Part shown: positions 40,193 to 50,360 of the stretch, in pieces
Layout of the letters: every line of letters starts with the position of its first letter
Numbering within the stretch: the stretch's first letter is position 1
NCBI GenBank assembly: GCA_030407085.1
Contig: CM059587.1
Span: forward strand, 41,333,001-41,397,000
Source: Trichopria drosophilae
Taxonomy: Eukaryota > Arthropoda > Insecta > Hymenoptera > Diapriidae
Length of the DNA: 64,000 nucleotides
Direction of reading: 5' to 3'
Position numbers and translations under genes: made by a program
The notes under the pieces: model-generated
The model's database searches: none
Told to the model about the DNA's origin: nothing
The model's input: the letters and a program-made list of their open reading frames with translations, nothing else

Positions 40193-41303
40193 CCCAGTAA
40201 ACGAAAAAAGATTGAAAGGTATTAGAAGGGGATTAATGGAGATTAAAATTTGATTATTTTTATCTGATTTTGTTCAAAAAAGGTTTTGGAATGATTTTTA
40301 ATCCCAATAAAACCCCAATTATGAAAAGAATTTTGACTTATTGAATCCCCTGAAATGCCGTTCTACAAACGGCCATCAAAATGATTTCCAGCGAATACAA
40401 GATTTGGAATTAAAAAATATCTCATTGAATCCCCTCAAATTCCTCCCATTAAAAAATACCATTCAATACCAAATATGGCATAAAAGAATGTATTACTGAA
40501 TCCCCTCGAAATCTATCAATTACCACTTCAAAATTAATTCCACTGTATTCCATATTTTGGAATTCAAACTCATTTTAATGAATTCCCTTGAAAAACCATG
40601 GCCATAATTAATTTTGAATTCCAGTCCAGAATTGCAAAAGATATATTATGGATCCTCTTGAATACCAACAATTCCAAACATTAAACCTTATCTCAACGGA
40701 TACCAAATTTGGAATTAAAGGATAAAAAAAATACTTACTATTATGATAAAATTATTAAAGACATAAATAATGATCATTGAATAGATGCACGAGTTCATAA
40801 AATTATATGTAAATTAACTTTTGTTTCATATAACAAAAATTTGAAACAACATATTTTCGAGCGCGTAAAAAAGATTAAAGAAATGTTTTATGTATTTATG
40901 TTATTTTATATACACGCAGAAAAAGACCAACTCTTTGTTTCGACTGTTTTTAAAGTAAATAATTCAGTGAAATTTCACTGTGAATTGTGGTATTTAATGT
41001 ACTTTAGCCTGCCCGAATACATTATTATATAAACACGTAGAAAAATTCTCTACTTTTTGTTTCAACTATTCGTTATTTTTTCATTGTTTCACAACAGTGA
41101 GTGTGGCCGCGTGGTTGCGCTTCGAACTTGCTGCGCAGAGGACCGTGGTTCGCTTCTCGGTCGAAGCGAATCTGCTTTTTTTTTTTAATTTATTGATCTG
41201 GGATTATATGGGATTAAAAAAGATAGAATTGTTTTAATTTCAATACCAACAAAAAAGGGATTAAAAATTTTGAATCACTTTTAATCTTTTTTCGTCTACT
41301 GGG
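40193..41303. repeat. CCCAGTA-ended element, 1.1 kb
   Basis: CCCAGTAAACGAAAAAAGAT at the left, ATCTTTTTTCGTCTACTGGG at the right. The interior repeats TTGAATCCCCTCAAAT-type words on a roughly 100-bp rhythm (about 40345, 40425, 40495, 40580, 40650) and contains a second tRNA-like sequence (41100-41165). Non-coding. Confidence 0.65.
41100..41165 (+). ncRNA. Second tRNA-like sequence (degenerate)
   Basis: TGGCCGCGTGGTTGCGC fits the A box; GTGGTTCGCTTCT is a weak B box. A poly-T run follows at about 41178. Probably a tRNA-derived SINE remnant inside the CCCAGTA-ended element. Confidence 0.35.
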
Positions 41304-41814
41304 AGAGCATGTGTTAAAAACAATTACAATTTTTCAAGACCGCCGTGTAATAATATACAGATACTGAAAATAAAAAATATAAAAGTTTTGTATAAATAGA
41401 ATTACATTTCTACTTGATTTTGGCCGATTTTGAAAAATGCCCAAATTTTTCGTCATATCCACCGCCATTTTGATAGTAAAACCAAAAGTAAAAAAATGTT
41501 TTATGATAGATTCCTTTAGTGGACACATTGAGTGCACGTTTCTGACAAATTTTGAGGAAATGGAAATGTGTTTTGACAATAAAATGTACGGAAAACAAAA
41601 ATAAATACATAAAAAAACGTGTTTTTTTAGATATTTTTGCAAAAAACAATTGAAAATTGCAATTTTTACGAAATTTTCTCAACGACATTCGAAAGAGCGA
41701 CCTTTAAAAAGGGAAATCCATGTTGCCCCGATTTTTTTTCGTATCTGTATCATATGAGAAATAAACGCTGAAATCTAGGTAAAATTTCAGTGCATCTGGG
41801 GGTTAATGGGTTAA

Positions 41815-42634
41815 CCCTTATTGACCCAATTTGTCCGTCAACTTTAAGCTCGGACAACTTTGTTATTTATGCTTAAAAAAAATCGGAACCTTTGTAGGCG
41901 GGTATTTTCGAGGGTGCTCTTTCAGAATCCGGATCGAAAATTTTGAAAAAACCACCCCTTCCCACCCTAATTTTCAATTAAAAAAAAACACGATTTTTTA
42001 AGTTATTTTTTTTTTTGTTTGAATCGTATTTTTGGTGCGAAAGAGGTCTTGGCGATAGCTGAAACCACAAAAACTCCGGCTCAAAATGTCGAAATAATAA
42101 AGTTATGCACATAAAAAATTCATTTTTCATCATGAAGGGGTTGTGTGACCACCTCTAAAATAAAATATTTACAAAAAATATTATTTTTAAAATATTATAA
42201 AAATATTATTTATTTTATATTTTACGAGTATTTCTGAAAAAAAAAATTGTTTCGGCTTTTGAAAACAGGTAAAAATGGGGGAAACATATCATAGATAGTA
42301 GAAAACGTTCCGATTTTTTTTAAGCATAAATAACAAAGTACAGTAGTCCTTCCCTTATTCTAATTTGTCCAGTCAGCCAAGATGGCGGCATTCTTCCCTT
42401 ATTCTAATTTTCCCCTCTCCCCCACTACTTCGATTTGCTGTCTCACTTTTGTCTCTGTTTCTTTTGTCGCACATGCGCCGTTATTCGTATTTAGAAAATG
42501 CACATGTCAACACACGTCAGTGGGGAAAACGTGTGAGGGGAAATATTAGAATAGGAGAAGGGAAAAAATTAGAATAAGGGAAGGACCACTGTAGTCCGAG
42601 CTTATAGTTGACGGACAAATGGGGTCAATAAGGG
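41815..42634. mobile_element. TTAA-flanked foldback element E, abutting D
   Basis: TTAA at 41811-41814 (shared with element D) and 42635-42638. Ends CCCTTATTGACCC and GGGTCAATAAGGG. The inverted arms include CAACTTTAAGCTCGGAC and ATTTATGCTTAAAAAAAATC. It contains the TA-flanked MITE at 42341-42591, which splits the right arm. Confidence 0.8.
42341..42591. repeat. Tc1/mariner-like MITE 3 (nested in element E)
   Basis: TA|CAGTAGTCCTTCCCTTATT at the left, GGGAAGGACCACTG|TA at the right, 251 bp. Removing it with one TA restores the right arm of element E to match the left arm, proving insertion. It carries AAGATGGCGGC at 42379. Confidence 0.85.
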
Positions 42635-43044
42635 TTAAGCGGGCAGATTTAAGTCGTTTTACAATTTTCTAATAGTCGAAATATGAAAGGAGAAAACGAA
42701 ATATAAAGAAAAAATGACAAAATTAACATATAAATATACTACCTTTCAATAGTTTAAATAATAAAATTCTTTATCACTAATATAAATTAGTAATAAAATT
42801 TTGCATTCGTCTTGAAACGACTTTGGAACTGGCTTCTCGCTCAAGGTTGTTTTTTTACGTTACCAAAATTTTGGAAATACTCATTGTACATATTTTGGTT
42901 ACATTACACATTTGGTTCAGGATAATAAAATTAATATTTGTACATTTCCTTAAATTATAATATGAATATATTTCTTGTATAAATGTCGTGTTTAAAATAC
43001 ATTATTTTATGAATGAAATAACCAACTAAGCATAAGTAATGAAA

Positions 43045-43235
43045 TTAAGAATGAAATATTTGAATAATGTGTTCATAAGTTTGTTGGCACACTACACACG
43101 TATCTTTTTTGTAATCGAGAATGCATATCCTACAAATGCACAGGTGTCCGCAAAGTACGAAAGCATGATTCGACTCACGATAGTGGCATACTCTGCACAG
43201 TGTACTTTTTGTGCTTGAAACTTTTGATATGGCAC
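43045..43235 (-). CDS. RING gene exon 8 (C-terminal RING)
   Basis: Acceptor tttaacag|GT. Encodes LCRVCHYRESNHAFVLCGHL, CICRICILDYKKDTCVVCQQ and TYEHIIQIFHS, then TAA (43045-43047). All eight RING ligands are present. Confidence 0.88.
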
Positions 43236-46200
43236 CTGTTAAATGGATAAGTTTTATTTAAATGTTTAACCCTTTAACGCCGAGAAGTCCTGAAATTCTA
43301 CTTCAACTTCTTAAGTGTATAAATTGTACAAATAATTTTTTTTTTTTTTTTTTTCTAAACTAACGTATCTAGACGTTTTAGAGGTCGCTCTTCTCGGTTA
43401 TCGGGTTTAGAACATTTAAAAATAAGTCGTTTCACTAGATTTTTATTGTTTTTTGTAAAAATATAGTTTTTTTACGACATTTTTCCTCAATGAATTCAAA
43501 TTTTTAAAAAATTCTGCGCTTCCACCGGCTGCTAATGCACGTAATCGGTGGACCGATAGTTGTACTAAAGGAGGAAATCAATTTTTTTTAAAGCTTTGCG
43601 CATCCAAAATAGCGGCCGCAATGACAATTTTTTTTTTAAACGTGACAAATTTTTACTATTATAACTATAGACTTTAGAGAAATTTTTCTCAGAACAAAAA
43701 TGTCTTAGAATTGGCCAAAGAATACCCCAAAATTTTGTTAGAATGTTTTTATGCAATGTTTGGTTTTTCAAAAATTAAAAAAATTGAAATTTTGAAACAT
43801 TTAAAAAATTTTAAAAAATTTGAGAGTATTCTTTAACTAATTCTAAGTCAAATATGTTCTCTAAGTAAATTGTTAAACTTTTCTAGATAATAATAGGTGC
43901 AAAGTGAGAACGAGGAAATATTGTATCAAGTATTTTTTATGTTTTTGTGAGACTTGCATAAAGCAGCAAACAAATTAATAATCTTGCTAACGTTTATAAG
44001 TTCCGATGAGATTTGATAGAGAAAAAAAATAACAAAAAAATAAAAAAAACACAAAAAAAATGATTCTCAATGTTCGTCTACCTCCTCGCGGTGAGAACCG
44101 AGAAACCTTGAATACTTCAACACTAACGATGTAATGCTATTACAAAAAACATTAAAAATCAAGATTTATTATTAAATTTTCTAAACTCGAAAACGAAAAT
44201 GAGCGACCCTGAAAGCGTCCAGATACGTACCTACCAAAAGAATTTTCTCTACAGTCTACAGTTTCGAAGAGAAAAAATGATCAGTCTTGAAATCTAGAAA
44301 AGTTTAATCATTTTTTTCCCTTCATAACTATAGACTTTGGAGAAAAACTTTTTAGAACATATTTGACTTAGAATTAGTTAAAGAATACTCTCAAATTTTT
44401 TAAATGACGTTTCAAAATTTCGATTTTTCGAAAAGTCTATAGTTTTGGAGATAAAAATTTGTCACGTTTAAAAATAAAATTGTCATTGCAGCCGCCATTT
44501 TGGATGCGCCAAGCTTTAAAAAAAATTGTTTTCTTCCACAACTCTTTAGTACAACTATCGGGTCCACCGATTATGTGCATTAAAAGCCGGTGGAAGCGCA
44601 GAATTTTTTTTAAATTTGGATTCATTGAGGAAAAATGTCGTAAAGAAACGATATTTTTACAAAAGAACATTAAAAATCTAGTGAAAAGACTTATTCTTAA
44701 GTGTTCTAAACCCGATAATCGAGAAGAGCGACCTCTAAAACGTCTAGATACGTTAGTTTAGAAAAAAACAAAAAATTATTTGTACAATTTATATACTTAA
44801 GAAGTTGAAGTAGAATTTCAGGACTTCTCGGCGTTAAAGGGTTAAAGAGAGATTAGTATAAGCATTGAAAAATTGAGAAAGCTAACCATTGCATGCATCT
44901 TTCATTTGGACCAACGTATTTTTGTCGCACAAATCTGTCTGGGTTGCCTTTGTTGCAATTGATGGAACTACATCCATCAACTTTGGCAATAACTTTTTCT
45001 GTGGTTGTTTCATAGACGATGTGAATGGACAAATCCTAGAATAGAATTTAATTTAATTAAATTAAATTACTACAATTAAATTATCTACAGAGTATTGCAA
45101 TTTTCTTACTTTTCTAGTATTACAATGCAATCTTTGCATAATGGATGCAAAAATGTTACAAGCCGTATGTATTTGAAATGGCGACAACACCTGCAACACT
45201 TATTTCTAGAAGCAGATTTTCTAGTCTTTTCTAAATATTCCTCACTTATGAAAGGAAGAATAATATTTTTGCGAAGTAAATACTTGATGGTATGCTAAAA
45301 GGAGGCAAGAAATTATTCAATTTGAAATACATATCAAGTGATTAAATAAAATATTTACCATTAAATACTGTTGTTTAGAATCAAAACAAAACATTCTTTT
45401 CCACAGTGCCAACAGATACAGCAGTTTTTTCCGAAGGCTTTCGTGTTTTATACTTTCAACAAGATTTTGAAATTGAAACAAATTGTTACGTGAGCACACT
45501 ACTGTGTGAATTACTTCATTTCCAAAATACATGCAAAAGTCTAAAAGCTATAAAATAAATTTTTATTTAAAGCATTTAAACAAATTTTGTTTTTAAAAGA
45601 CTAACCTCTATTGCATATTTTGCAGTTTTAATGTCATTAGATAAAATCTTTACATTTATAGCTGTAATAGCAGCTTCCGCCCTGAAAATTCAAGCTTTTT
45701 AGATGATTGTTACATTGATTCTAAAGCCGTGTAATGAAATAACTTACGTAATTACATCCCGGATTATCAAATACAGCAGATCATATCTATCATGGTTTAA
45801 TAATACTGATTTTTTAGGATTAGTTGCGGAATCTGAAAATACATCAGTATGTCTTGTACTTTAATATCAACATAGCCTTAGCATCCCAGCAATCGGAAAT
45901 GCATTGAAATGTATTGAAAATTTTGAATGCATTACAATACATTTGAATGCGCTATTTGATCTTAAAAGTATTGAAAAGGATTGAAATGTATTAAAGTCAG
46001 TTAGGTGTCCAATAAGTGTACAAATACATTTCATTTAAATGTACAACACTTTTTGGACTCTTGTGTATAGAACGCTTAAATAAAGTGTACCATTTCCGAC
46101 AGAGCACTGCTAAATGTAATTGGAAATTGGTTTAAAATAAACATTTAACATTCCAAATTTTGAATAAAAAGTCATTTGTGGCTTTTATTTTCGAAAATAA

Positions 46201-47189
46201 CTTTTTTGTAATTGAAATGAATCATTACGAAATGAACACAATTTTAATATTTTTTCACTTCAAAGCGGAAGTTATGTTTTTTTATAGCTTCATTTGTATT
46301 AAAATGAAAAATCATTAAGAATTTGTATTCAAATGAATTCACGACACTTTAATTTTTGTATTGATTTATTTTAAATTCATTTTGATTAAAGCAGGCATTA
46401 TTTTGCTCAGTCATGTATTCAAATGGATTCATTAATTCCGGTAATTAACTGTTATTATTTATGGATTCGATTGTATTAAAAAATTATCATTTCAATCTTC
46501 ATTTGTATTCAAGATGGACTTTTGCCTTTTTCGAGTATTTTTAGTAGTTTCGGCAATGATATTATTTATGTATTCATTTGGATTCATATTTTTGTATTAA
46601 AATAATAGTGAAGTATTTTTGGATTCGAATGTATTCGAAAATTTCAAATAGCGTATTCAAAAGCGAAAAATTAATCCAAGTCAATACATTTCAATACAAT
46701 TTCGATTGCTGGGATAGAAAATTATAGTTACCAAGCATTTTCTGAAACGTTATATGACCGTTGCAATTGTTGTCAGAAGTTTCTGATTGATCAATGTGAT
46801 TATTTGGAAATACTTTTTGTATTACTGATAAAATTGTGGACAATGATGAATCCATGTCCTCAGAATTACCGAATTCAGTATTTTCTATAAATAAAATTTA
46901 AGTAACAATTTAAAATAAAAGACACTTTAAACATGAGATATATCTTACCTATCACAGGTTCAGTTGGCGTTTCTACTGTTTCATCTTCTTCTTCAACACC
47001 GGCTTTTATCAAAAATTCAAGAACTAATTCGTCAATTTCCCCTTGTCTCTCGATTACATCAATGCCAAGATTTTCTTCAATCCTTTGTCGTATTGTATTC
47101 ATCGATAGGTTCGACAAATCTTGGCTAGTAAATATAGCCATAATTTCTTTTTGAATATCTTCTTTAGATACATTTTTCGAAGTGGACAT
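43045..47189 (-). CDS. DEK_C-like / VHS-like / C-terminal RING protein (putative E3 ligase), 8 exons
   Basis: Minus-strand exons 47189-46949, 46884-46732, 45832-45748, 45681-45606, 45547-45359, 45294-45110, 45035-44887 and 43235-43045 join in phase, all GT-AG, to 422 residues without a stop. Residues 7-62 resemble the DEK C-terminal helical fold (IRQRIEENLGIDVIERQGEI). Residues 150-255 read like a VHS superhelix (AAITAINVKILSND, ELLDFCMYFGNEVIHTV, LLYLLALWKRMF). A Cys/His cluster follows (C281, C282, C284, C285, H298, C301, C304, C312). The C-terminus is a RING: C373, C376, C388, H390, C394, C397, C406, C409, spaced as in IAP- and MDM2-type RINGs, with a 13-residue tail. RING is confident, DEK_C moderate, VHS tentative. 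An E2-binding ubiquitin ligase is inferred. I do not recognise a named orthologue. Confidence 0.82.
43270..44841. mobile_element. TTAA-flanked foldback element F in RING gene intron 7
   Basis: TTAA at 43266-43269 and 44842-44845. Ends CCCTTTAACGCCGAGAAGTC and its exact inverse. Arms of about 500 bp are nearly complementary (for example GAGGTCGCTCTTCTCGG / CGAGAAGAGCGACCTC, and GCCGCCATTTT at 44491). The centre is also weakly palindromic. Non-coding; it lies 45 bases from exon 7. Confidence 0.8.
44887..45035 (-). CDS. RING gene exon 7
   Basis: Acceptor ttctag|GAT, donor AATG|gttagc. Continues ICPF, then a basic linker (SSMKQPQKKLLPKLMDVVPS). The next intron contains foldback element F. Confidence 0.75.
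45110..45294 (-). CDS. RING gene exon 6 (Cys/His cluster)
   Basis: Acceptor ccttttag|CAT, donor GAAAA|gtaaga. Encodes NKCCRCCRHFKYIRLVTFLH followed by PLCKDCIVIL, a probable zinc-binding, RING-like half site. Confidence 0.8.
45359..45547 (-). CDS. RING gene exon 5 (VHS-like core)
   Basis: Acceptor tttatag|CTT, donor ATG|gtaaat, 63 whole codons. Encodes LLDFCMYFGNEVIHTVVCSR and LRKKLLYLLALWKRMFCFDS. Confidence 0.82.
45606..45681 (-). CDS. RING gene exon 4
   Basis: Acceptor aattttcag|G, donor GAG|gttagt. Encodes AEAAITAINVKILSNDIKTA, the start of the VHS-like helices. Confidence 0.78.
45748..45832 (-). CDS. RING gene exon 3
   Basis: Acceptor tattttcag|AT, donor TTAC|gtaagt. Encodes SATNPKKSVLLNHDRYDLLY and LIIRDVI. 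The preceding intron carries the 829-bp hairpin element. Confidence 0.78.
45885..46713. repeat. 829-bp CCCAGCAATCG-ended element in RING gene intron 2
   Basis: CCCAGCAATCGGAAATGCAT at the left and CGATTGCTGGG at the right, with inner TTGAAATGTATTGA / TCAATACATTTCAATAC inverted. The interior is built of degenerate TGTATTCAAATG / GTATTGAAA words, a style shared with the array at 35860-36479. Confidence 0.7.
46732..46884 (-). CDS. RING gene exon 2
   Basis: Acceptor tttatag|AAAATACTG, donor CTTG|gtaact. Encodes a low-complexity linker rich in Ser, Asp and Asn (FGNSEDMDSSLSTILSVIQK). Confidence 0.75.
46949..47189 (-). CDS. RING gene exon 1 (DEK_C-like)
   Basis: MSTSKNVSKEDIQKEIMAIF through VETPTEPVI, donor ATAG|gtaaga, phase 1. 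Followed by an acidic stretch EEEDETVE. Confidence 0.82.
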
Positions 47190-47573
47190 TTTTGTATTTC
47201 TTATCAGTAACCGGTATAAAGAAGAACTTAACCGAATATATATTTGTGCTATTAAACAACAAATAACTCTTCAACTCTGTTTATTATTAGTTAAACCAAA
47301 TACTCGTTCGTTTTCCAATGTACTTTTTAGAAATACATTCACGCAATTTTCATTTTTCACACAAATTCTTTCATTATTCCAGAAATTGCACCTATAGGGT
47401 TCCCCCTGTTTTCTCTCTGCGTTTCTAATCTCAGGCCGCGTTTCCATGAATCGAAATTCGTTTCCGGTTTCCGGGAGAACCTCAGTGTTCATTGGTCATT
47501 ACAGGGTTGCCAGATCCTTCAAACCCAATGTTGCCACCAAGGGTCTCTCAAATCGCCGTCCTCAGGTAATTTT
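47190..47573 (-). promoter_or_regulatory. Upstream region of the RING gene
   Basis: A modestly GC-richer block (about 47390-47540) between the RING gene start and foldback element G. Probably 5'UTR and promoter. No TATA box or clear divergent gene is seen. Confidence 0.3.
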
Positions 47574-47577
47574 TTAA

Positions 47578-48183
47578 GGGGGGTTCTAAAGTGCTCGATC
47601 GATAAGGTAGGAATTTTCATGAAAAACCGAAAATAAAAAGTGAGTGAAACGATTTTTTGAAATTCGGACTTTATAAAGGCAATTTTAATTACTATAGACG
47701 GTATTATAGAAAATTCCAGACATTAATTGAGAAAACAAGTGATTTTTATTTATTTCCGAAAATTCTCGGTCAGTTCTCAATTAATATCTTTGTTATTTTC
47801 TAGGAAACTGTTTATAGTGCTTATAATTGTCCTTACTCAGCCCGAATTTTGAACATTTTATTCATTCATCGTGAATTTAAGATGATTGAATACATTTTTC
47901 AACATTCGGCCTCTGTAAAGGCAATTCTAATTATTATAGACGGTTTCCTAGAATATATCAAAAACATTATTTTAGAACTCACTGAGAATTTTCGGAAATA
48001 AGTGATTTTTATTTCATTTATTAATTTTTATTAATTTCGTTGGTATTTTCTAAAATTCTGTCTATAGTAATTAGAATAATTGCCCTTACAGAGCCCGTAT
48101 TTTGAAAAATCGATTCAACCATCTTTAATTTACGTTTTTTAGTGAAATTACCTGCATTACCGGCGGACCCGTTTAGAACCCCC
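47578..48183. mobile_element. TTAA-flanked hairpin element G (GGGGGTTCTAAA ends)
   Basis: TTAA at 47574-47577 and 48184-48187; ends GGGGGTTCTAAA and TTTAGAACCCCC. The interior folds on itself and contains three or four related units around GGCAATTNTAATTACTATAG. Same target as the piggyBac-like set but different end sequence. Confidence 0.7.
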
Positions 48184-48187
48184 TTAA

Positions 48188-48649
48188 GTCGCTAAAAATC
48201 GTCAAATTAAACCGATCGAGTGGTCAAATTTCGTTAGGGAGTTTAAGGAGCTCATATATTAATTGTCGATCTTGATTGGATAGGTGACATTAAAGTGTCA
48301 CAAAGACAACCGCAAGAAAGATTTCGCGAAATGATGACTTTATATGCCAATATTGCCAATGTTTCCCTAGCGGATCCGATCGACCGACTATTGACTGAAA
48401 AATCGACATTGGATCGGTCGATTTGTGCGCGGAGTTGACTCAAAATTGACCCGCAATTGACAATACCCGACGAAGTTTTGTAAATCGATTAATTCCAGGT
48501 CAATTATAAGTCGAATTTAAAACAATCAACGTAAATTTTACGGAATCTTTTGTACTATGAAATTCATTATCCAAAGATCAACGCGTTGATTTGACAGCCA
48601 TTTAACAGCCCATCGACTCTGGGCCTGGTCGATAGCCGACAAGAGAATT
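48188..48649. other. Intergenic, no gene recognised
   Basis: Has a local inverted motif (CGATCGACCGAC / GGATCGGTCGAT at about 48379-48422) and nothing coding. Confidence 0.35.
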
Positions 48650-48709
48650 AGGGAATGGGACTCTGGATAGAACATTCCAAAAGAAACAACAAAGAACGCC
48701 TATCAGCGG

Positions 48710-49120
48710 ATGGAAGGTGATCGAGATCCAGGAACTGAAATCTGGAGCTCTACCGTAAAATTCTTACGAAGAATGGAGAATGCAGAACGACAAAGAGAGA
48801 AGATACTGACTCAGATCAAGGATAGCCTTGATACAATGAATGCACAAATCATTAAATCCCATTCAGTACCAATCGAGATCGGCTTACCATTGGTATTACT
48901 GCCGGTAAAGGAACTTAAAGGCGATAGTACAAATGCAAAGGCGGAGAGAGAAGAATTAACTGAAATTCTCCTAAAGATGAAGGTGAATGTAAGTAGATAC
49001 CTACCTAAAGCACAGAACAGAGTGAGCTGCTCCAGTGAAGAAAGCGGTAACGGTTTCGCCTGGGTGAGGTGCGCAGGTCACGTACGTGGTCTGCTATTGC
49101 AAACCATTCACCCCAAATGA
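48710..49120 (+). pseudogene. R1-like ORF1 (gag) remnant
   Basis: 136-codon frame beginning MEGDRDPGTEIWSSTVKFLR with a Lys/Glu-rich coiled-coil-like stretch (ENAERQREKILTQIKDSLDT). The knuckles expected at the C-terminus of R1 gag are absent, consistent with a deletion before the APE domain. Confidence 0.5.
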
Positions 49121-49967
49121 AACACATTAGAAACCATCTTGAGGAATTAGAAGATACGCTGCGAGATGTCGAAGGAAGCATTATTCTCGGAGGAGACTTC
49201 AACTCCAGCGATGCAGAGTGGGACAGGCAGAAGACGGCGACGGGTCTTGGATATGATCTTAAGACAAGGGCTGGGAGTGCTAAATGATGATACAACAACC
49301 TTTAGAAGAGCTGGACAAAATGAGACCGTCCCAGATATATCATTCGCCTCAGATGACATTGCGGACTCCATAAGGGATTGGAAGGTCTTCGACGAGTACA
49401 AGTAGCGATCATGAACACATAAAGTAGAAAGAGAAACTGCGCTAAGTGCCCCAAGATGGAATATTGCAAAGCTACATAGACAAACTTTTGAAACATCGAT
49501 TAAAGTAGTAGAAAGATAATTAATAGATCTGACACCTGTTATCTTTGAGAACGCCGAACAATTGAGTCATGGACAGTATCTATAATGCCTGCGCCATAAA
49601 GAGAAAGCCCAAGAAAGATAATAGGTCTCCGGTTTATTGATAGAACCAGGAGATCGTAGAACTGAGGAGACAATTTCAGCGATTACGAAAACGAATCCAA
49701 CGAGCGAGGAAGGCTATGAACTGGATCGAAGTAAACCAGAGAAAAAAATGAAGAACGAGCCGCGAAGAAATTACTCAGTGTATCCATAAAACGGAATAAA
49801 TGACAATGCTGTAGAGAGCTCTGCGACGAAGTTGACAACGAACCATGGGGGCTGGGCTACAAAAACGTCACGCGAAAACTTGGGATGTTTGCAAAGACAC
49901 CGGCCCGCGAACCAGAAATCATGGAGACAATAGTGGATAGTCTCCACTATTGTCAGGATAAATAGAG

Positions 49968-50360
49968 GTGGAACCACAAAAAATTCCCCTCTTCGCGGAA
50001 GAAGAGCTGAAAGTAGCCGTCAAATCAATGAAGAATAGAAAGGCACCAGATATATCACCAAAGATTTTGCTTTTCATGGACAGTTCATGCCTCAAAGCTG
50101 GGATCTTCCCAAAAAGATGGAAAAGGCAGAAGTTAGTGTTGATAGACAAGTGTAAGGGTGACCCTAATTCAGCCCCGGGAAACCGACCGCTGTGCTTGCT
50201 AGACACGGCGGGAAAAGTCCTTGAGAAGCTCATCCGACCAAGATTACAGACATCAGTACGAGATGGAGGTGGTCTATCAGACAGACAATTTGGGTTTAGG
50301 CCAAGACGTTCAACCAGCGACGCGGTCGCTATGATAAGAGACACTTTCGAAAAGGAATAA
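49968..50360 (+). pseudogene. R1-like RT, N-terminal half
   Basis: Holds EEELKVAVKSMKNRKAPDIS, then LKAGIFPKRWKRQKLVLIDK and RPLCLLDTAGKVLEKLIRPR to FGFRPRRSTSDAVAMI. A stop near 50358 separates it from the catalytic piece (50391-50760), where TIDIRNAFNSV and YADDIAIV survive. Confidence 0.75.

Larger units (their letters stand above)
37413..41810. mobile_element. TTAA-flanked foldback element D, 4.4 kb with nested insertions
   Basis: TTAA at 37409-37412 and 41811-41814. Ends CCCATTAACCCTCCAGATGC and its inverse. Arms of about 400 bp (37413-37790 and 41330-41810) share GAAACGCATTTTCATTT-like sequence and ACCGCCATTTT / AAAATGGCGGT. The left arm lacks the GGTCGCTCTTTCG segment present in the right arm (about 41690-41710). 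The arms are separated by other elements (38975-40011, 40193-41303) and a CpG-rich piece (38821-38930). Confidence 0.7.

Noticed and set aside
46933..47154. Plus-strand frame over RING gene exon 1
   Set aside because: Antisense shadow of the DEK_C-like exon.
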